Assembly: GCA_009711785.1 (NCBI GenBank)
Contig: VENA01000032.1
Coordinates: 1-63,480, forward strand
Length of the DNA stretch: 63,480 bases
Reading direction: 5' to 3'
Source: Bacillota bacterium
GTDB lineage: Bacteria > Bacillota > Clostridia > Tissierellales > MES13
How positions within the stretch are numbered: the first letter of the stretch is position 1; every line of letters starts with the position of its first letter. The notes beneath the pieces were generated by a model that was given only the letters and a program-made list of their open reading frames with translations, did not search any database and had not been told where the DNA came from. The position numbers and the translations under genes are program-made. Positions 25,605-34,557 of this stretch are shown piece by piece.

Positions 25605-27041
25605 ATGAACAGCTCAAATTTTATGGGAAGTCAAAAGTTTAAAAATAGACTTTTGAAAATGTTTAAAAATAAAAAATTTAATATGGTTATATTAGCAACT
25701 TTAATTGTAGGAATTATCATTGGTGGTGGACTTAGATTAGGTTATAATCAAATGCTTAAACATCAAAGAGATACTTTAGCTTATAATGTATCCTTTGGAA
25801 ATAAGGACATAGGAATAGTTAGGAATAAAGAAGCAGTAACTAGTATAGTTAAGTCTATTGAAGAGGAATTAAGTAGTGATTATAATATTGAAGTAGTAAT
25901 AAATCAGAGTTTTAAATTTGAAAAAGTCCATGCAGAAGAAAATGAGCTAACCAAATTAATAAAGGTAGAAAATAACATTAAATCTAAGTTAACGTATAAT
26001 GTAGTAGCATATGGAATTGAAGTTAAAGGAAATACCTTAGCTTTATTAAAAACTGAAAAGCTTGCTAATAAACTTTTAGAAGAGATTAAAAAACCTTACA
26101 TCGAAATGGCCAATGAAGAAGGAGCTAAGCTTAAAGAGGTAAAGATAGTTGAAGATGTTGATATAGTGAAAAGGGAAGTTCCATTTTCTAAGGTTGAAAA
26201 GTATGATGAAGTGCTTAAATATATAAGAAAAGGGACTACTGAAGAAAAGACCCATGTGGTTAAAAAAGGTGAAAGCTTTTGGTCGATAGCACATAAATAT
26301 AATATAACTGTTGAAGATTTGATAAAAGCAAACATAGATAAGGATTCAGAGATTATTCAGCCAGGTGATAAGCTAAGTCTTGTTGTACCGAAGCCATTTT
26401 TAACTGTTGCTACTTATGAGGAGAAGAAATATATTGAAAAAGTTCCTTATGAAACTAAATATGAGAAAACAGCTTCTCTTTATAATGATGAATTAAGGGT
26501 TAAAAGAAGTGGAACCCCAGGTAAAAAAGAAGTAGTAGCTAAAGTAGAAAAGCAAAATGGTATAGAGGTAGCTAAGGAGATATTAAAACAGACTTTAATA
26601 TCACAACCTGTTGCTCAAATTAAAATAAAAGGGACTAAAGAACCACCACCTACCATAGGAACTGGAAGATTTATGAGACCTACCAGTGGACGATTAACTT
26701 CAAGATATGGTCCAAGATGGGGAGGATTTCATTATGGTGTAGATCTAGCTTCAAGAATAGGCACCCCTATAAAGGCAGCAGATGGTGGAGTTGTAACATT
26801 TGCAGGTTGGAAGAGTAGCTATGGATATATGGTAGAAATAGACCATGGCGGAGGCTTTAAAACGAGATATGCCCACTGTAGTAAAATATATGTTAAAAAA
26901 GGAGAAAGGGTATATAAGGATAAGACTATAGCAGCGGTAGGAAATACAGGAAGAAGTACAGGTCCACATGTACATTTTGAAGTTTTAAAATATGATAAAA
27001 ATAAAAATCCATATAGTTATATAGGAAAAAAATATAGATAA
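25605..27041 (+). CDS. cell-wall endopeptidase, LysM-G5-M23 (copy 1)
   Basis: 478 residues. Transmembrane anchor at about 28-46, a coiled region to about 205, LysM (about 218-265: HVVKKGESFWSIAHKYNI), G5 domain (about 267-345) and a C-terminal M23 domain. Zinc ligands are intact: H376-x-x-x-D380 (HYGVD) and H455-x-H457 (HVHFE), with YAHCSK supplying another active-site His. It cleaves peptidoglycan cross-bridges outside the membrane. It is preceded by a consensus WalR box and followed by a strong terminator. A 91% identical copy lies 1,644 bp downstream. Confidence 0.93.
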   Translation: MNSSNFMGSQKFKNRLLKMFKNKKFNMVILATLIVGIIIGGGLRLGYNQMLKHQRDTLAYNVSFGNKDIGIVRNKEAVTSIVKSIEEELSSDYNIEVVINQSFKFEKVHAEENELTKLIKVENNIKSKLTYNVVAYGIEVKGNTLALLKTEKLANKLLEEIKKPYIEMANEEGAKLKEVKIVEDVDIVKREVPFSKVEKYDEVLKYIRKGTTEEKTHVVKKGESFWSIAHKYNITVEDLIKANIDKDSEIIQPGDKLSLVVPKPFLTVATYEEKKYIEKVPYETKYEKTASLYNDELRVKRSGTPGKKEVVAKVEKQNGIEVAKEILKQTLISQPVAQIKIKGTKEPPPTIGTGRFMRPTSGRLTSRYGPRWGGFHYGVDLASRIGTPIKAADGGVVTFAGWKSSYGYMVEIDHGGGFKTRYAHCSKIYVKKGERVYKDKTIAAVGNTGRSTGPHVHFEVLKYDKNKNPYSYIGKKYR

Positions 27042-27043
27042 TG

Positions 27044-27069
27044 AAAATCCCCAGTTAACTGGGGATTTT
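27044..27069 (+). terminator. terminator of M23 copy 1
   Basis: An 11-bp perfect stem (27044-27054 with 27059-27069), loop TTAA and T run. Confidence 0.92.
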
Positions 27070-27141
27070 TCTTTGTCAAATTATATTTTTTAACTCAATA
27101 TTAATATAAGAAAAATTATTTAGTAAATTTTAACAAAAACA

Positions 27142-27169
27142 TTGTTTCATAAAATTCCTATGATATAAT
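27142..27169 (+). promoter_or_regulatory. promoter of M23 copy 2
   Basis: TTGTTT (27142-27147), 16 bases, TATAAT (27164-27169). ATTACA at 27194-27199 and 27213-27218 are kept from the duplicated leader, but the hexamer needed for a complete WalR box five bases before 27194 is AATGTA, so the box is degenerate. Confidence 0.55.
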
Positions 27170-27248
27170 AAAGAAAGGAAATAATGTAAAAGCATTACAT
27201 ATATTGTTCAATATTACATAGGTTATATTTTATGGGAGGAGCTTATAG

Positions 27249-28685
27249 ATGAATAGCTCAAATTTTATGGAAGGTCAAAATTTTAAAAATAGACTTTTGA
27301 AAATGTTTAAAAATAAAAAATTTAATATGGTTATATTGATAACTTTAACTGTCGGAGTTATCATTGGTGGTGGATTAAGGCTAGGTTATAATCAAATGCT
27401 TAAACATCAAGGAGATACTTTAGCTTATAATGTATCCTTTGGGAATAAGGATATAGGAATAGTTAGGAACAAAGAAACAGTAACTAGTATAGTTAAGTCT
27501 ATTGAAGAGGAATTAAGTAATGATTATGATATTGAGGTAGTAATAAATCAAAGTTTTAAATTTGAAAAAGTCCATGCAGAAGAAAATGAGTTAACTGAAC
27601 TAGTAAAGATAGAAAGTAAGATTAAATCTAAATTAACCTATAATGTAGTAGCATATGGAATTCAAATTAATGGAAGTACATTAGGTTTATTAAAAACTGA
27701 AAAGCTTGCTAATGAACTTATAGAAGAGATTAAAAAACCTTACATCGAAATGGCCAATGAAGAAGAAATTAAGCTTAAAGAAGTAAAGATAGTTGAAGAT
27801 GTTAATATAGTGAAAAGGGAAGTTCCATTTTCTAAGGTACAAAAGTATGATGAAGTGCTTAAATATATAAGAAAAGGTACTACTGAAGAAAAGATGCATG
27901 TAGTTAAAAAGGGTGAAAGTTTTTGGTCGATAGCACATAAATATAATATAACTGTTAAAGATTTAATGAAGGCAAACATAGATAAGGATTCAGAGATTAT
28001 TAAGCCAGGTGACGAACTAAGTCTTGTGGTACCGAAGCCATTTTTAACTGTTGCTACTTATGAGGAGAAGAAATATATTGAAAAAGTTCCTTACGAAACT
28101 AAATATGAGAAAACAGCTTCTCTTTATAATGATGAAGTAAGGGTTAAAAGAAGTGGAACTCCAGGTAAGAAGGAAGTAGTAGCTAAAGTAGAAAAACAAA
28201 ATGGTATAGAGGTAGCTAAGGAGATATTAAAACAGACACTAATATCACAACCTGTTGCTCAGATTAAAATAAAAGGAACTAAAGAACCACCACCTACTAA
28301 AGGTACTGGAAGATTTATAAGACCTACCAGTGGACGATTAACTTCAAGATATGGTCCAAGGGGAGCAGGATTTCATTATGGTGTAGATTTAGCTTCAAGA
28401 ATAGGCACTCCTATAAAGGCAGCAGATGGTGGAGTTGTAACATTTGCAGGCTGGAATGGCGGCTATGGATATATGGTAGAAATAGACCATGGTGGAGGCT
28501 TTAAAACAAGATATGCCCATTGTAGTAAGATATATGTTAAAAAAGGCCAAAGGGTTTATAAAGATAAAACAATATCTGCTGTGGGGAATACAGGAAGAAG
28601 TAAAGGACCCCATGTACATTTTGAAGTTTTAAAATATGATAAAAATAAAAACCCGTATAGTTATATAGGAAAAAAATATAGATAA
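27249..28685 (+). CDS. cell-wall endopeptidase, LysM-G5-M23 (copy 2)
   Basis: 478 residues, same architecture as copy 1 and all M23 zinc ligands kept (HYGVD and HVHFE). Differences concentrate in the juxtamembrane region, around the LysM edge (T-E-E-K-M, VKDLMKA) and around the M23 groove, where RWGGF became RGAGF and WKSSYG became WNGGYG. The last two could change cross-bridge preference. It has its own promoter and terminator. The likely outcome is a pair of hydrolases under different control. Confidence 0.93.
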   Translation: MNSSNFMEGQNFKNRLLKMFKNKKFNMVILITLTVGVIIGGGLRLGYNQMLKHQGDTLAYNVSFGNKDIGIVRNKETVTSIVKSIEEELSNDYDIEVVINQSFKFEKVHAEENELTELVKIESKIKSKLTYNVVAYGIQINGSTLGLLKTEKLANELIEEIKKPYIEMANEEEIKLKEVKIVEDVNIVKREVPFSKVQKYDEVLKYIRKGTTEEKMHVVKKGESFWSIAHKYNITVKDLMKANIDKDSEIIKPGDELSLVVPKPFLTVATYEEKKYIEKVPYETKYEKTASLYNDEVRVKRSGTPGKKEVVAKVEKQNGIEVAKEILKQTLISQPVAQIKIKGTKEPPPTKGTGRFIRPTSGRLTSRYGPRGAGFHYGVDLASRIGTPIKAADGGVVTFAGWNGGYGYMVEIDHGGGFKTRYAHCSKIYVKKGQRVYKDKTISAVGNTGRSKGPHVHFEVLKYDKNKNPYSYIGKKYR

Positions 28686-28686
28686 T

Positions 28687-28715
28687 AAAAATCCCCAGTA
28701 TGTATGGGGATTTTT
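28687..28715. terminator. bidirectional terminator between M23 copy 2 and the subtilase
   Basis: An 11-bp stem (28687-28697 with 28705-28715), a 7-base loop, A and T tracts on both sides. The genes converge here. Confidence 0.88.
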
Positions 28716-28724
28716 ATCATTTTT

Positions 28725-29999
28725 TTAAATACTTCCACTAAACAATAATATAAGAAGAAGAAATATGATAATATTTTCGTTGAAAAATCCATTAGATTTT
28801 GGTTGTTCATTAACTGGGAAGTTATTAATGTCTTCTTCAAATAAGTTTTTAAGATTTATAACTCCTGAACCTTGGTCACTATTAGATTCTTTTAAATCGT
28901 TACAAGATTTTTTAAGCATATTTTTAACTTGGGAAGGAGTTATTTTTTTTGCCTTTTGATATAAAAGACAACATGATCCTGAAACAACAGGAGTTGCCAT
29001 AGAAGTACCACTTAAAGAAACATAATTTGAACCTGTGTTTGATAAAGACATTATATCAACACCAGGAGCTACAACATCAGGTTTTTTTATGCCATCCTTT
29101 GTAGGACCTCTACTAGAAAACGGTGCAATAAAGTCATCGTTAGGTTCTGGAGTTTTATTATCATCTATAGCACCAACAGTTATTACAGATGGACTATTGC
29201 CAGGACAAAGTATAGTTTTTGCTGAAGGTCCACTATTACCTGCTGCCGCTACTACTGTAATTCCAGCTCTAACTGCTTCTTCAGCTGCTCTTGCTAAAGG
29301 GTCAGAAGAATATGGATTTGTAGCAGGGCTACCTAATGATAAATTTAATATTTTAGTATCATAAACATCTTTAGTTTCTATTACCCATTCTATAGCAGAA
29401 ACAATATCTGAAGTATTTCCACTACCTGATTCATCTAAGGCTTTAACAGCTAGTATATTAGCTTCAGGCGCTATGCCAGAATATTTTTTATTAGAGGCAT
29501 AGCCATTTCCTGCAATTATACCGGCAACATGGGTACCGTGACCATTATCATCATAGGGTTTATTTTTTCCATTTACAAAGTCTTTAAATCCTACTATTCT
29601 ATTTTTTGGTTTTACTAAATCATTATGGGGAGTTACTCCTGTATCGATTACTGCAACTGTAATATTCTTACCTGTAAAACCCTTCTCGTGGGGGAATTTA
29701 CTTGAAATAGTTTTGCCTGCTATATCCATTAATGCGAATACTTTCGAATCAAAAGAGATATATTCTACATCAGGATCATTAGATAGTTTTTCTATTTCTC
29801 TAAGGTTCATATTGCAAGCTATTCCTCCGACTAAAGGAAGGTTATATTTTATATCTGCTGACATATTACTTGCTTTATTATTGAAAAAATTAATGTCCCC
29901 ATTTTTAAATCTTACAATGATTGGTATTTGGGCTTTTGATTTTGAGTGGAGTTTTGCTCCAACTACAGGGTCAACCTTAAATTTAGGCCTTCTTATCAT
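28725..29999 (-). CDS. subtilisin-like serine peptidase (S8) with C-terminal membrane anchor
   Basis: 424 residues from ATG 29999; a GTG at 30008 lies within the AGGAAGGTG ribosome site and was rejected. Catalytic triad D119 (AVIDTG), H154 (NGHGTHVAG) and S333 (GTSMATP), with oxyanion N255 (AAAGNSGP). Residues about 22-90 form an I9-like propeptide. There is no N-terminal signal peptide, but the last 20 residues are a hydrophobic helix ending IILLFSGSI, so it may be tail-anchored or intracellular. It is AprX-like. A monocistronic unit convergent with the M23 genes. Confidence 0.9.
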   Translation of the reverse strand: MIRRPKFKVDPVVGAKLHSKSKAQIPIIVRFKNGDINFFNNKASNMSADIKYNLPLVGGIACNMNLREIEKLSNDPDVEYISFDSKVFALMDIAGKTISSKFPHEKGFTGKNITVAVIDTGVTPHNDLVKPKNRIVGFKDFVNGKNKPYDDNGHGTHVAGIIAGNGYASNKKYSGIAPEANILAVKALDESGSGNTSDIVSAIEWVIETKDVYDTKILNLSLGSPATNPYSSDPLARAAEEAVRAGITVVAAAGNSGPSAKTILCPGNSPSVITVGAIDDNKTPEPNDDFIAPFSSRGPTKDGIKKPDVVAPGVDIMSLSNTGSNYVSLSGTSMATPVVSGSCCLLYQKAKKITPSQVKNMLKKSCNDLKESNSDQGSGVINLKNLFEEDINNFPVNEQPKSNGFFNENIIIFLLLILLFSGSI

Positions 30000-30364
30000 T
30001 ACAATCACCTTCCTATGTTTAGTTTATGCACCATAGGGGTAATTGGTTATTACTTAATCAGAAAAACTTGTAATTAACTAAAAAATAGTAATAGTCATAT
30101 ATTTAAAGATTTACTAGGCTAATAGTTTTTAATATATTAATATTTACAAGATTATCTAAGAACGGAAATGTTTGTATTTTAGTATCATATATAAAGGGAG
30201 TAAATATTTATAAATTTTTATATAATTTAGCTTTTTAAGGGGGAGGGGGAAGTAACTAAGTTTTAAGTAATTGTGCAAAAAAATTACCAATGAAGTTTAC
30301 ATAATGTTGTGGTATAATGAAGAAGTCCCTCATATACATAGAGATATAGAGAGGGGGACTTATA
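30000..30364. other. divergent gap between subtilase and MA peptidase genes
   Basis: A 365-bp AT-rich gap. TATAAT at 30313-30318 serves the plus-strand gene, without a good -35. A strong orphan ribosome-site-like tract AAGGGGGAGGGGGAAG near 30238-30253 is not followed by a usable start. No RNA gene is recognised. Confidence 0.4.
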
Positions 30365-31168
30365 ATGAAAAAAAGATCAGTAATAATAATGAGTATTCTT
30401 ATATTTCTATGTATACTAATATTTAGTTCTGTTAATTTACAAGATTATATAAAAATTTCTCTATACCCATTTTTAAAAAACATTGAAAAATATAGAATCC
30501 TTAATAATGTTAAGGATTACGATGTATATGAAACAGAACATTTTATCATAAGACATAATAATAATAAAGCAGCAAAAATGACACAAGAAATTATAGATAA
30601 ATACTATGCTGATATTTGTGATATGTATAAGTACTATCCTGATAAAAAATTTGATATAATTATATATAATGATGGAGAAGAATTATTGAAAAATGTTGGA
30701 TTAGATAAAGATAGACCACCTTTAGGCGTTTATTATAGTGGAACGATTAACGTTCTTTCTCCAATGGAGTGGATTAAAGATGATAATAACATTAAAGACA
30801 TATATGAAGAAAAGGGCCCTATAGTACATGAATTAACTCATTTAATAGTTGATGAGTTAACAAATGGAAATTATCCTATGTGGTTGACAGAAGGATTAGC
30901 TTTATATACAGAGTATTTAACCACTGGATTTGAATGGGGAGAAAAATTATCATATAATAATAAAGTGTCAGTAGAAAATCTAAATAAAGATTTTAATGGT
31001 ATAGATCAGACAATTGCCTATAGAAAATCCTTTGAGGTAGTAAAGAATATATCTGATAATTGGGGATTTGAAAAGGTTAAGTTGATGTTAACAGATCTAG
31101 GAGAAGGAAACACAATTCATAAAACTGTAAAGGTAGTTTTAAAGATAAATTTAAATGATATAGAATAA
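30365..31168 (+). CDS. membrane-anchored MA-family (gluzincin-like) metallopeptidase
   Basis: 267 residues. Signal anchor at about 7-24, then a peptidase_MA_2-type domain. Zinc motif H155-E156-L-T-H159 (IVHELTHLI) and the downstream glutamate E176 in WLTEGLALYTEY, the gluzincin arrangement. It is expected to act outside the membrane; the substrate is unknown. It immediately precedes walR but is separated by a hairpin and 123 bp, so it is probably transcribed alone. Shine-Dalgarno GAGAGGGGG. Confidence 0.85.
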   Translation: MKKRSVIIMSILIFLCILIFSSVNLQDYIKISLYPFLKNIEKYRILNNVKDYDVYETEHFIIRHNNNKAAKMTQEIIDKYYADICDMYKYYPDKKFDIIIYNDGEELLKNVGLDKDRPPLGVYYSGTINVLSPMEWIKDDNNIKDIYEEKGPIVHELTHLIVDELTNGNYPMWLTEGLALYTEYLTTGFEWGEKLSYNNKVSVENLNKDFNGIDQTIAYRKSFEVVKNISDNWGFEKVKLMLTDLGEGNTIHKTVKVVLKINLNDIE

Positions 31169-31170
31169 AT

Positions 31171-31196
31171 AGCGTCAGCCTTTTTTGGTTGACGTT
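31171..31196 (+). terminator. hairpin after MA peptidase gene
   Basis: A 10-bp stem with two wobbles (31171-31180 with 31187-31196), loop TTTTTT and no T tail. A weak terminator. Confidence 0.45.
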
Positions 31197-31291
31197 ATAA
31201 TTTACTGTGAATTTAGAAGGAAAATGTTATAGTTTATAGAAAGAGTATATAATTAATATTGTTCTTATAATAAATAAGTGGAGGGTTATGA

Positions 31292-31975
31292 ATGAAAAAA
31301 ATATTAGTGGTGGACGATGAGAAACCTATAGCTGATATATTGAAATATAATTTAGAGAAGGAAGGCTATGAAATTGTTACGGCATTTGACGGAGAAGAGG
31401 CTGTAACAAAAGCATATGATAGCAACCCTGATTTAATGTTATTAGATGTTATGTTACCAAAAAAAGATGGTTTTCAAGTATTAAGAGAAATAAGGCAGAG
31501 TTTACAGACACCTGTATTAATGTTAACTGCCAAAGAAGAAGAAGTGGACAAGGTATTAGGATTAGAATTAGGGGCTGATGATTACATAACAAAACCTTTT
31601 AGTATGAGGGAATTAGTTGCCCGTGTAAAAGCTAATATTAGAAGGGGAGAGATATCTAGTACAGATAAAAGTGAAGTCATAGAATCAGGAGATCTAATAA
31701 TAGATTTAAATAAATATGAAGTTAAGAAAAATGATAAAGTAATTGAACTTACTTTAAGGGAGTTTGAATTACTTAAGTTTCTTTCAACGAAAGCTGAACA
31801 GGTTTTTTCAAGAGAAAAACTATTAGAAGAAGTATGGGGCTATGAATATTATGGAGATATAAGAACTGTTGATGTTACTGTAAGAAGATTAAGAGAAAAG
31901 ATAGAAGACAATTCAAGCAGTCCTAAATATGTTATCACAAAACGGGGTGTAGGGTACTACTTTAGGAGGACATAG
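31292..31975 (+). CDS. walR: essential response regulator WalR
   Basis: 227 residues, OmpR/PhoB type. Receiver domain with acidic pocket D8/D9, phosphoacceptor D52 (MLLDVMLP), T of LTAKEEE and K of ITKPFS. C-terminal winged helix with LTLREFELLKFLS and the recognition helix TVDVTVRRLREKIE. It controls cell-wall hydrolases and peptidoglycan turnover with WalK, encoded 2 bp downstream. Two perfect WalR boxes were found in the window (25520-25536 and 33861-33877). Confidence 0.96.
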   Translation: MKKILVVDDEKPIADILKYNLEKEGYEIVTAFDGEEAVTKAYDSNPDLMLLDVMLPKKDGFQVLREIRQSLQTPVLMLTAKEEEVDKVLGLELGADDYITKPFSMRELVARVKANIRRGEISSTDKSEVIESGDLIIDLNKYEVKKNDKVIELTLREFELLKFLSTKAEQVFSREKLLEEVWGYEYYGDIRTVDVTVRRLREKIEDNSSSPKYVITKRGVGYYFRRT

Positions 31976-31977
31976 GT

Positions 31978-33792
31978 ATGTTTAAAAGTATAAGGTGGAA
32001 GTTTATAACAGTTTATTTCCTTTTAGTGTTTATTGCTATGATAATTGTTGGGATATTTATAGTAAAAGCTTTCGAAGATCAACAAATAAAGCAAACTTCA
32101 GAATCTATGGAAAGTTACGTTGAAAAATTACTTGAATATTCTTCGGTAGTGAAAAATGAAGATTGGAATAGAGAAGGAACTAAAAAAAGTATAAAAGATA
32201 CAATAAAAAAATGGCCTTTACCAACAACGGATAGAATATATATTATTAATAACTCACCTACAAACCCAGTAATTATAGCAGCTAATCCAAATAATGAAAA
32301 TATAGTAGATACTAGTGCCTATGAAAATAAAGAAATAGAACCGCAATTATTTCTTGGAGCATTAAATGAAGGGGTTAATAAACAAGGATTAAGTGTAAAT
32401 AATGATAATATAAGGGTTAAACATTTAGCCTATCCTGTTACAAGTGATGAAATGGGAGAAGTTAAAGGCATAATTTATATGGCGTCTGATTTAAAAAATA
32501 TTACAGACACTTTAGATGAATCTAAAATAATATTAGCTAAAGCAACATTATTAGCACTTTTAATAACGGTTACCTTAGGCTTTTTTATTGCAAGAAGTAT
32601 AACTGAACCTATTAATGATGTAACAGTTAAAGCTGAAAAAATGGCTAAGGGAGATTTTAATCAATATGTTGATGTTAAATCTAATGATGAAATAGGTCAA
32701 CTAGCCAGTATGTTTAATTTTTTAACAGATAAATTAAACAGTACAATATCAGAAATGTATCGAGAAAAGAGTAAAATGGAAACTTTATTTAATTATATGG
32801 CTGATGGACTTTTAGCAGTAAATGATAAGGGCGATATAATTCATGCTAATCCAGTAGCACTAAATATATTGAACTTTACATATAATGATATTATAAAGAT
32901 AAAATTTGATGATATATTTAAAGATATAGATAAAAATATAACTTTAGAGTATTTAACCAAAAAAGATTCCTGGGAGGGTGCTGAAACAATTCATATAGGC
33001 AAGTCAACCTATAGAGCTAAGTATGCTCCATTTAAGAATAATAGAAATGAAATCGGTGGTTTAATAATCGTATTTCAAGATATAACAGAACAACATAAAT
33101 TAGAGAATATGAGAAAAGAATTTGTTGCTAATGTATCCCATGAACTAAAAACTCCAATTACCACAATAAAAAGTTATAGTGAGACTCTTTTAGATGGAGC
33201 AATAGATAATAAGGGCTTGGCAACTCAATTCTTAACAGTAGTTAATGATGAATGTGATAGAATGGCAAGAATAGTTAGAGATTTATTACAGCTATCTAAC
33301 TTTGATTTTAAAGAAATGAAATGGGATAAAAGTAAATTATCTATTAATAAATTGATAGAGTCATCTTATATGAAGATAAATATGGCAGCTCAGGAGAAAA
33401 AACAAAGCATAAACATAGACATAAAAGAAGATTTACCAAAAATTTATGGCGATAAAGATGCTTTAGAACAAGTTATGTTAAATATATTAAGTAATGCTGT
33501 TAAGTATACCCCTGATGAAGGACAAATAAATGTATGTGCTGAAACCAAAGGCGAAAAAATTCTCGTCACAATTGAAGATAATGGAATAGGGATACCTAAG
33601 GAAGATTTAAATAGAATATTTGAAAGGTTTTACAGAGTGGATAAGGCTAGGTCCCGAGCTTTAGGAGGAACAGGCTTAGGTTTATCCATTGCAAAACAGA
33701 TTGTTATAGCCCATGGGGGAGATATAACAATTGAGAGTGAATATAATGTTGGTACTAAGGTTAACTTAATATTACCTAAAGAAAATAATTAA
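31978..33792 (+). CDS. walK: essential sensor histidine kinase WalK
   Basis: 604 residues. TM1 (about 9-31), an extracytoplasmic Cache/PAS-like domain (about 35-180), TM2 (about 183-206), HAMP, cytoplasmic PAS (about 262-375), HisKA with H388 in VSHELKTP, and HATPase_c with N box NILSNAVKY, G1 EDNGIGIP and G2 LGGTGLGLS. This is the complete WalK layout. Translationally close-coupled to walR. It senses wall or lipid II status; WalH and WalI, encoded nearby, modulate it. Confidence 0.96.
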   Translation: MFKSIRWKFITVYFLLVFIAMIIVGIFIVKAFEDQQIKQTSESMESYVEKLLEYSSVVKNEDWNREGTKKSIKDTIKKWPLPTTDRIYIINNSPTNPVIIAANPNNENIVDTSAYENKEIEPQLFLGALNEGVNKQGLSVNNDNIRVKHLAYPVTSDEMGEVKGIIYMASDLKNITDTLDESKIILAKATLLALLITVTLGFFIARSITEPINDVTVKAEKMAKGDFNQYVDVKSNDEIGQLASMFNFLTDKLNSTISEMYREKSKMETLFNYMADGLLAVNDKGDIIHANPVALNILNFTYNDIIKIKFDDIFKDIDKNITLEYLTKKDSWEGAETIHIGKSTYRAKYAPFKNNRNEIGGLIIVFQDITEQHKLENMRKEFVANVSHELKTPITTIKSYSETLLDGAIDNKGLATQFLTVVNDECDRMARIVRDLLQLSNFDFKEMKWDKSKLSINKLIESSYMKINMAAQEKKQSINIDIKEDLPKIYGDKDALEQVMLNILSNAVKYTPDEGQINVCAETKGEKILVTIEDNGIGIPKEDLNRIFERFYRVDKARSRALGGTGLGLSIAKQIVIAHGGDITIESEYNVGTKVNLILPKENN

Positions 33793-33860
33793 AATACTTT
33801 TTAAATAGCATGAACTCTTAATTTAACAATGTTTTCTGTGTAATTTAATTTTAATTACGT

Positions 33861-33877
33861 TGTAATATGTTTGTAAT
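33861..33877 (+). promoter_or_regulatory. WalR box upstream of the post-walK gene
   Basis: TGTAAT-ATGTT-TGTAAT exactly fits TGTWAH-N5-TGTWAH. A TATAAT at 33888-33893 lies 10 bases downstream, so the box sits in the -35 region. This suggests direct WalR input on the gene at 33934 and on walHI behind it. Confidence 0.65.
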
Positions 33878-33933
33878 AATGATGTTGTATAATTATAATA
33901 TGATGTTATATATGCAATAAGGAGGTTTTTATT

Positions 33934-34539
33934 ATGCTAAGAAAGGCATTAACAGGAACTTTAGTACTATTTATTATAGCTGGTACTGGTTCTGTTGGAT
34001 ATACAATTGACAATGATACAGAGACTACAGACAGAAATTCAACGAAAATTGAAATTAAAAAACAGGAAAGCAGTATGGAAGTTGTATTCCCTGAGGATGA
34101 TTTTATTACTTCTCAAGAAACTGTCTTACTTTCTGGAAGAGCTGAAAAGGGTACAACTATAATGGTTGAAGTTTATTCTGTCAAAGAATTAGAAGAGACA
34201 GAAATTGAAACCCATACATTAGAAGTCGGAGAATTAGGAATATTTAATAAAAGTATTAATTTAAAAAAAGGTACTAATAAAATAGTAATAAAAGCAAAGA
34301 AAGAAGATACTATTGTTCATTCAGTAACTAAAAAAGTTATTGTTGCAGATGAAGAAAAGGCAAAGGAATACTTAAATAAAGCAGAAGATATAAACATATT
34401 AAATAAACTTAAGCAACAGATAAGTGGAGATAATAGTGAGAGTAAAGTTATAAAAGAGGATAATATCTCAAACGGAAATATAAAAGAAGATAACACAGAG
34501 AACGGAGAGATAAAAGAGTTGGACAAATCAACAGAGTAA
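33934..34539 (+). CDS. secreted Ig-like protein inserted between walK and walH
   Basis: 201 residues. Signal peptide (about 1-24, LVLFIIAGTGSVGYT), a single beta-sandwich domain (about 45-140, with EVVFPEDDFITSQETVLLSG and LKKGTNKIVIKAK, as in Ig-like glucodextranase-B-type folds), and an acidic K/E/N/S-rich tail. It has its own promoter and WalR box 56 bases upstream and is followed by walH after 18 bp. In B. subtilis nothing stands between walK and walH, so this is a lineage-specific member. A role as an extracytoplasmic WalK accessory is inferred from position. Confidence 0.65.
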   Translation: MLRKALTGTLVLFIIAGTGSVGYTIDNDTETTDRNSTKIEIKKQESSMEVVFPEDDFITSQETVLLSGRAEKGTTIMVEVYSVKELEETEIETHTLEVGELGIFNKSINLKKGTNKIVIKAKKEDTIVHSVTKKVIVADEEKAKEYLNKAEDINILNKLKQQISGDNSESKVIKEDNISNGNIKEDNTENGEIKELDKSTE

Positions 34540-34557
34540 TCTTGGAGATGATTAATA

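Larger units (their letters stand above)
25605..28685 (+). repeat. tandem duplication of the M23 gene unit
   Basis: Units starting at 25605 and 27249 have the same length (478 codons) and no gaps; 42 amino-acid differences were counted by eye. The similarity extends upstream through TTTATGGGAGGAGCTTATAG and beyond into ATTACA-containing leader sequence, and each unit ends with an AATCCCCAG terminator. It is therefore a unit duplication, not only of coding sequence. Confidence 0.9.

Noticed and set aside
25605..28685. CRISPR or other repeat array from the repeated sequence
   Set aside because: The repeats are two complete paralogous genes; no short regularly spaced repeats occur anywhere in the window.
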